From positions 1 to 64,000 of the forward strand of contig JAYPPH010000005.1 in the NCBI GenBank assembly GCA_038131365.1: a DNA stretch of 64,000 nucleotides, in the 5' to 3' direction. How positions within the stretch are numbered: the stretch's first letter is position 1; each line of letters begins with the position of its first letter. A program made the position numbers and the translations under genes. Source of the stretch: Marisalimonas marina (GTDB lineage: Bacteria; Pseudomonadota; Alphaproteobacteria; Puniceispirillales; Marisalimonadaceae). Shown piece after piece: positions 61,826 to 64,000 of the stretch. Under the pieces are notes generated by a model. It was not told the origin of the DNA and ran no database searches. It was given only the letters and a program-made list of their open reading frames with translations.

Positions 61826-62965
61826 ATGACAATTACATGTAAAGCTGCTGTCATAAGAGATAACACTTTAAGCGAACCATATAAAATATCCAAACCATTA
61901 TCTATAGAAGAAATTAAAATTGCGCCACCACTAGAAAATGAGATACTTGTAAAAGTCATGGGCGCAGGGCTTTGCCACTCTGACTTATCTGTTATCAATG
62001 GATCTAGAATAATGCCCTTACCATTAGTACTTGGTCACGAAGGTTCTGGTGAGGTGGTTGAATTAGGAAGTGCCATTAAAGATATCAAAGTAGGGGATCA
62101 TGTAGCATTTCAATTTTCTCCATCATGTGGAAGGTGTAGAAGATGTCTGGAAGGAAGGCCTCAAGTATGTGAACTTGCTGCAGCAACAAAGGGTAAGGGT
62201 GAGTTGATGTCTGGGGGCAGTAGGCTCTCCGATTTAGATGGAAACGTTTTAAATCACCATACAGGTATTTCATGTATGTCTCAGTACAATGTTGTTGATA
62301 GAGGATCTGTTGTTGTAATTGACAAGAGTATTAATATTCAAGATGCAGCTTTGTTTGGCTGTGCTGTAATGACTGGAGTAGGTGCTGTTATTAATACTGC
62401 CAGGATAAGACCAGGAGATTCTGTGGCAATAATTGGTTTAGGCGGGGTAGGTCTTAACGGGATAATAGGAGCAAAATTAGCTGGAGCTGAGACTATAATA
62501 GCTATTGATATTGACCCATCAAAATTTTCTAGGGCCAAAGAACTTGGCGCCACTCATTGTTTTGATAGTAGAAAAAATGATACAGTTGAGGCTATAAGAG
62601 ATTTAACTAATGGCGGTGTGGATTTTGCTATAGATTTAGCAGGTGTTATAGCTGCAATGGACACAGCCTATCAAATAATTAGGTATGGAGGATCAGTTGT
62701 CACAGCAGGCTTGTCGCCAATTAATACTAAATTTAGTTTTAACCATAGTGACTTAGTCGCCCAAGAGAAATCTATTTTAGGAAGTTATATGGGTTCTTGT
62801 GTTCCTGTTCGAGATGTTCCCAGATTTCTAAATCTATATCTTCAAGGTAGATTACCAGTTGATAAATTAATTGATGGTAAAATTAGCTTTGATAATTTAA
62901 ATGAAGGATTTGATAAGTTATCTAAAGGTGAAGTTGTAAGACAGATACTGGTGCCTAACGGCTAA
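61826..62965 (+). CDS. Zinc-dependent alcohol dehydrogenase 2 (class III-like)
   Basis: The 379-aa intact MDR enzyme has GAGLCHSDLSVI and LGHEGSGEVVELGS at the catalytic zinc, and CGRCRRCLEGRPQVCE at the structural zinc. The NAD motif is IGLGGVGLNGIIGAKLAG. It is 379 aa, the length of class III (formaldehyde/long-chain) dehydrogenases. It starts directly after the nitrile hydratase accessory gene. ADH 1 in the same operon is of a different, shorter class. Confidence 0.93.
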   Translation: MTITCKAAVIRDNTLSEPYKISKPLSIEEIKIAPPLENEILVKVMGAGLCHSDLSVINGSRIMPLPLVLGHEGSGEVVELGSAIKDIKVGDHVAFQFSPSCGRCRRCLEGRPQVCELAAATKGKGELMSGGSRLSDLDGNVLNHHTGISCMSQYNVVDRGSVVVIDKSINIQDAALFGCAVMTGVGAVINTARIRPGDSVAIIGLGGVGLNGIIGAKLAGAETIIAIDIDPSKFSRAKELGATHCFDSRKNDTVEAIRDLTNGGVDFAIDLAGVIAAMDTAYQIIRYGGSVVTAGLSPINTKFSFNHSDLVAQEKSILGSYMGSCVPVRDVPRFLNLYLQGRLPVDKLIDGKISFDNLNEGFDKLSKGEVVRQILVPNG

Positions 62966-62969
62966 TAAC

Positions 62970-63767
62970 TTAAATCATTTTCCAATTCTTATAAAATATA
63001 CCCTTGGTATTTTTCAAAACAAGACCAATACCATTGAGTATTAATTTCATTATATTTTCAAAATAGGATGGCCTTATTATATCAATAAAAGCACAGTATC
63101 TTAAATCATCTTCTTCGTTAAAACTTTGATGAATTAACGTATCATCAAATATAAATAAAGGGTCATATCTCCATTTATTTATTCGACCATCAGCTTCAAT
63201 GAAGGAACCTTCTTTCTTAACTTTATTAAAATTATATAAGATACGATAGGTCATCCTCAATGGACCAAAATGCCTAGATGTTGATGTTTTTTCCCTAAAC
63301 AATGATACCCCAATTGTTTTTATATATTTATAATCGTTATTAAATTCGGGAATGGTGTCATCTAGTTTATATCCATACCACTGGTAAAATAACATTGTCC
63401 TATTATCTTCTTTATTTTTTTCAAATCGCTCTGAGATCTTTTTTTTATTTTCATCAAATAGTTGAATTATTTTATTAATTTCATTTTGATGACCTGATGG
63501 AAGATCTTCAATCTTAAAAGTATGAAGGTTTCTAAAAGATAATAAATCTGAAAAAAGATTTAGTGGTGACAATATGAATGTTAAAAAACCTTTACCTAAA
63601 AAATATTCTTTGATTAGTTTGGGATTCATTGTTTTATGTCTTGAGACATCAATTAAACCACATATTATCCATATAGGAATTATTGATAACAAATTAAAAT
63701 TAATAAAAAGAAAATAAGAACTTATTATTAAAAGTATCAATAAAAGTATTTTGAATACAGTATCCAT
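62970..63767 (-). CDS. Membrane-anchored Asp/Asn beta-hydroxylase-like protein
   Basis: The 265-aa protein has two N-terminal hydrophobic segments (ILLLILLIISSYFLFINF and LLSIIPIWIICGLI) followed by a C-terminal domain with HFGPLRMTYRILYNF and RYDPLFIFDDTLIHQSFNEE, the His...His pattern and RYCAFIDIIRPSYFE of the aspartyl/asparaginyl beta-hydroxylase (LpxO-related) family. These act on protein residues or lipid A acyl chains with 2-oxoglutarate. A membrane anchor favours LpxO-like lipid A hydroxylation but that is inference. Convergent with ADH 2. Confidence 0.78.
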   Translation of the reverse strand: MDTVFKILLLILLIISSYFLFINFNLLSIIPIWIICGLIDVSRHKTMNPKLIKEYFLGKGFLTFILSPLNLFSDLLSFRNLHTFKIEDLPSGHQNEINKIIQLFDENKKKISERFEKNKEDNRTMLFYQWYGYKLDDTIPEFNNDYKYIKTIGVSLFREKTSTSRHFGPLRMTYRILYNFNKVKKEGSFIEADGRINKWRYDPLFIFDDTLIHQSFNEEDDLRYCAFIDIIRPSYFENIMKLILNGIGLVLKNTKGIFYKNWKMI

Positions 63768-63890
63768 TTAATTTTAAACTTATTGTTAAAGCTATAATCT
63801 ATATTTTAACATCGCCTCTATCAACTTTTATTTGATTTGTTATAATAAAATCAATTTAAAAAAATGATAATTGATAAGAGGAAAAATTAT

Positions 63891-64000
63891 ATGCCAAGTT
63901 TTGATATTGTTAGCAAAATAGATATGCCCTCAGTTCAAAATGCTCTTGATGGTGTTAAAAAAGAAATAAATACTAGGTATGATTTCAAAGGTAGTGTGTG
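63891..64000 (+). CDS. yajQ: YajQ-family nucleotide-binding protein, partial
   Basis: The frame begins PSFDIVSKIDMPSVQNALDG and continues NTRYDFKGS, the diagnostic N-terminus of YajQ/UPF0234 proteins, which bind RNA or c-di-GMP. Start ATG 63891 has AGAGGAAAA upstream. Only 36 codons are in the window. Confidence 0.92.
   Translation, partial: MPSFDIVSKIDMPSVQNALDGVKKEINTRYDFKGSV

Noticed and set aside
1..64000. CRISPR arrays, rRNA genes, intact tRNA genes, IS transposases
   Set aside because: No regularly spaced repeats, no rRNA motifs, no intact cloverleaf and no transposase motifs found by reading; a covariance-model search could still reveal a missed tRNA.

Overview
The window is an AT-rich bacterial chromosome segment that reads as an alphaproteobacterium, probably a free-living marine one. 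Pointers are the hemC-hemD-mitofilin-like-hemY run, the kdsB-pheA-cytochrome c neighbourhood, the small SRP RNA directly upstream of dnaX, the rpmH-rnpA-yidD-yidC-engB-argB-dapD-dapE order, and two complete TRAP transporter operons. I cannot name a genus from sequence alone.

Region 1 (1-5752) is a small integrated mobile element or its remnant. It has an iteron-like repeat block at the left edge, a Prim-Pol / SF3-helicase replication protein split by frameshifts, an AlpA-like regulator split by a frameshift, a secreted FG-GAP repeat protein as cargo (also frameshifted), intergenic repeats of the type GACCATTG, a disrupted tyrosine recombinase with a DUF6538-like N-terminus, and a degenerate tRNA 5' half next to the recombinase.

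Region 2 (5884-36538) is core genome: gpt; rpmH, rnpA, yidD, yidC, engB, argB; a HAD phosphatase; dapD and dapE; a Yip1-like membrane protein; truA, fmt, def; rmuC; recR, dnaX and the SRP RNA; pheA, kdsB; cytochrome c; an inositol-monophosphatase-type phosphatase; an M17 aminopeptidase; a three-gene lipid glycosylation set; gpsA, tsaD; hemC, hemD, a mitofilin-like protein, hemY; LysE, trmL, ytoQ and an MFS carrier.

Region 3 (36600-52774) is catabolic and accessory: a PhyH dioxygenase and a DHDPS-family aldolase on the minus strand face an esterase, two NAD-dependent epimerase-fold dehydrogenases (one uronate-dehydrogenase-like) and an EamA carrier on the plus strand. A TakP-like TRAP operon with an additional four-helix membrane protein follows, then a 3-hydroxyacyl-CoA-dehydrogenase-family enzyme, a BKACE (beta-keto acid cleavage) enzyme and an SDR. 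Two alpha/beta hydrolases, an SCP2-like protein, an aminotransferase and an Lrp/AsnC regulator complete it.

Region 4 (52897-62965) is a nearly gapless plus-strand run of eleven genes, divergent from the Lrp regulator: a ThDP E1-type 2-oxoacid dehydrogenase, a second TRAP transporter, an isocitrate-lyase/PEP-mutase family lyase, a zinc alcohol dehydrogenase (two frameshifts), a cobalt-type nitrile hydratase (alpha with a His-rich tail, beta, accessory protein) and a second alcohol dehydrogenase. The probable biology is uptake and oxidation of an organic acid or nitrile-derived compound; the substrate is unknown. The window ends with a membrane-anchored Asp/Asn beta-hydroxylase-like protein and the start of a YajQ-family gene.

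A striking property is that single-base frameshifts, many in homopolymers, break genes that should be intact (rnpA, def, the alcohol dehydrogenase) as well as the mobile-element genes. Either the consensus contains indel errors or some of these genes are genuinely decaying; reads are needed to decide.
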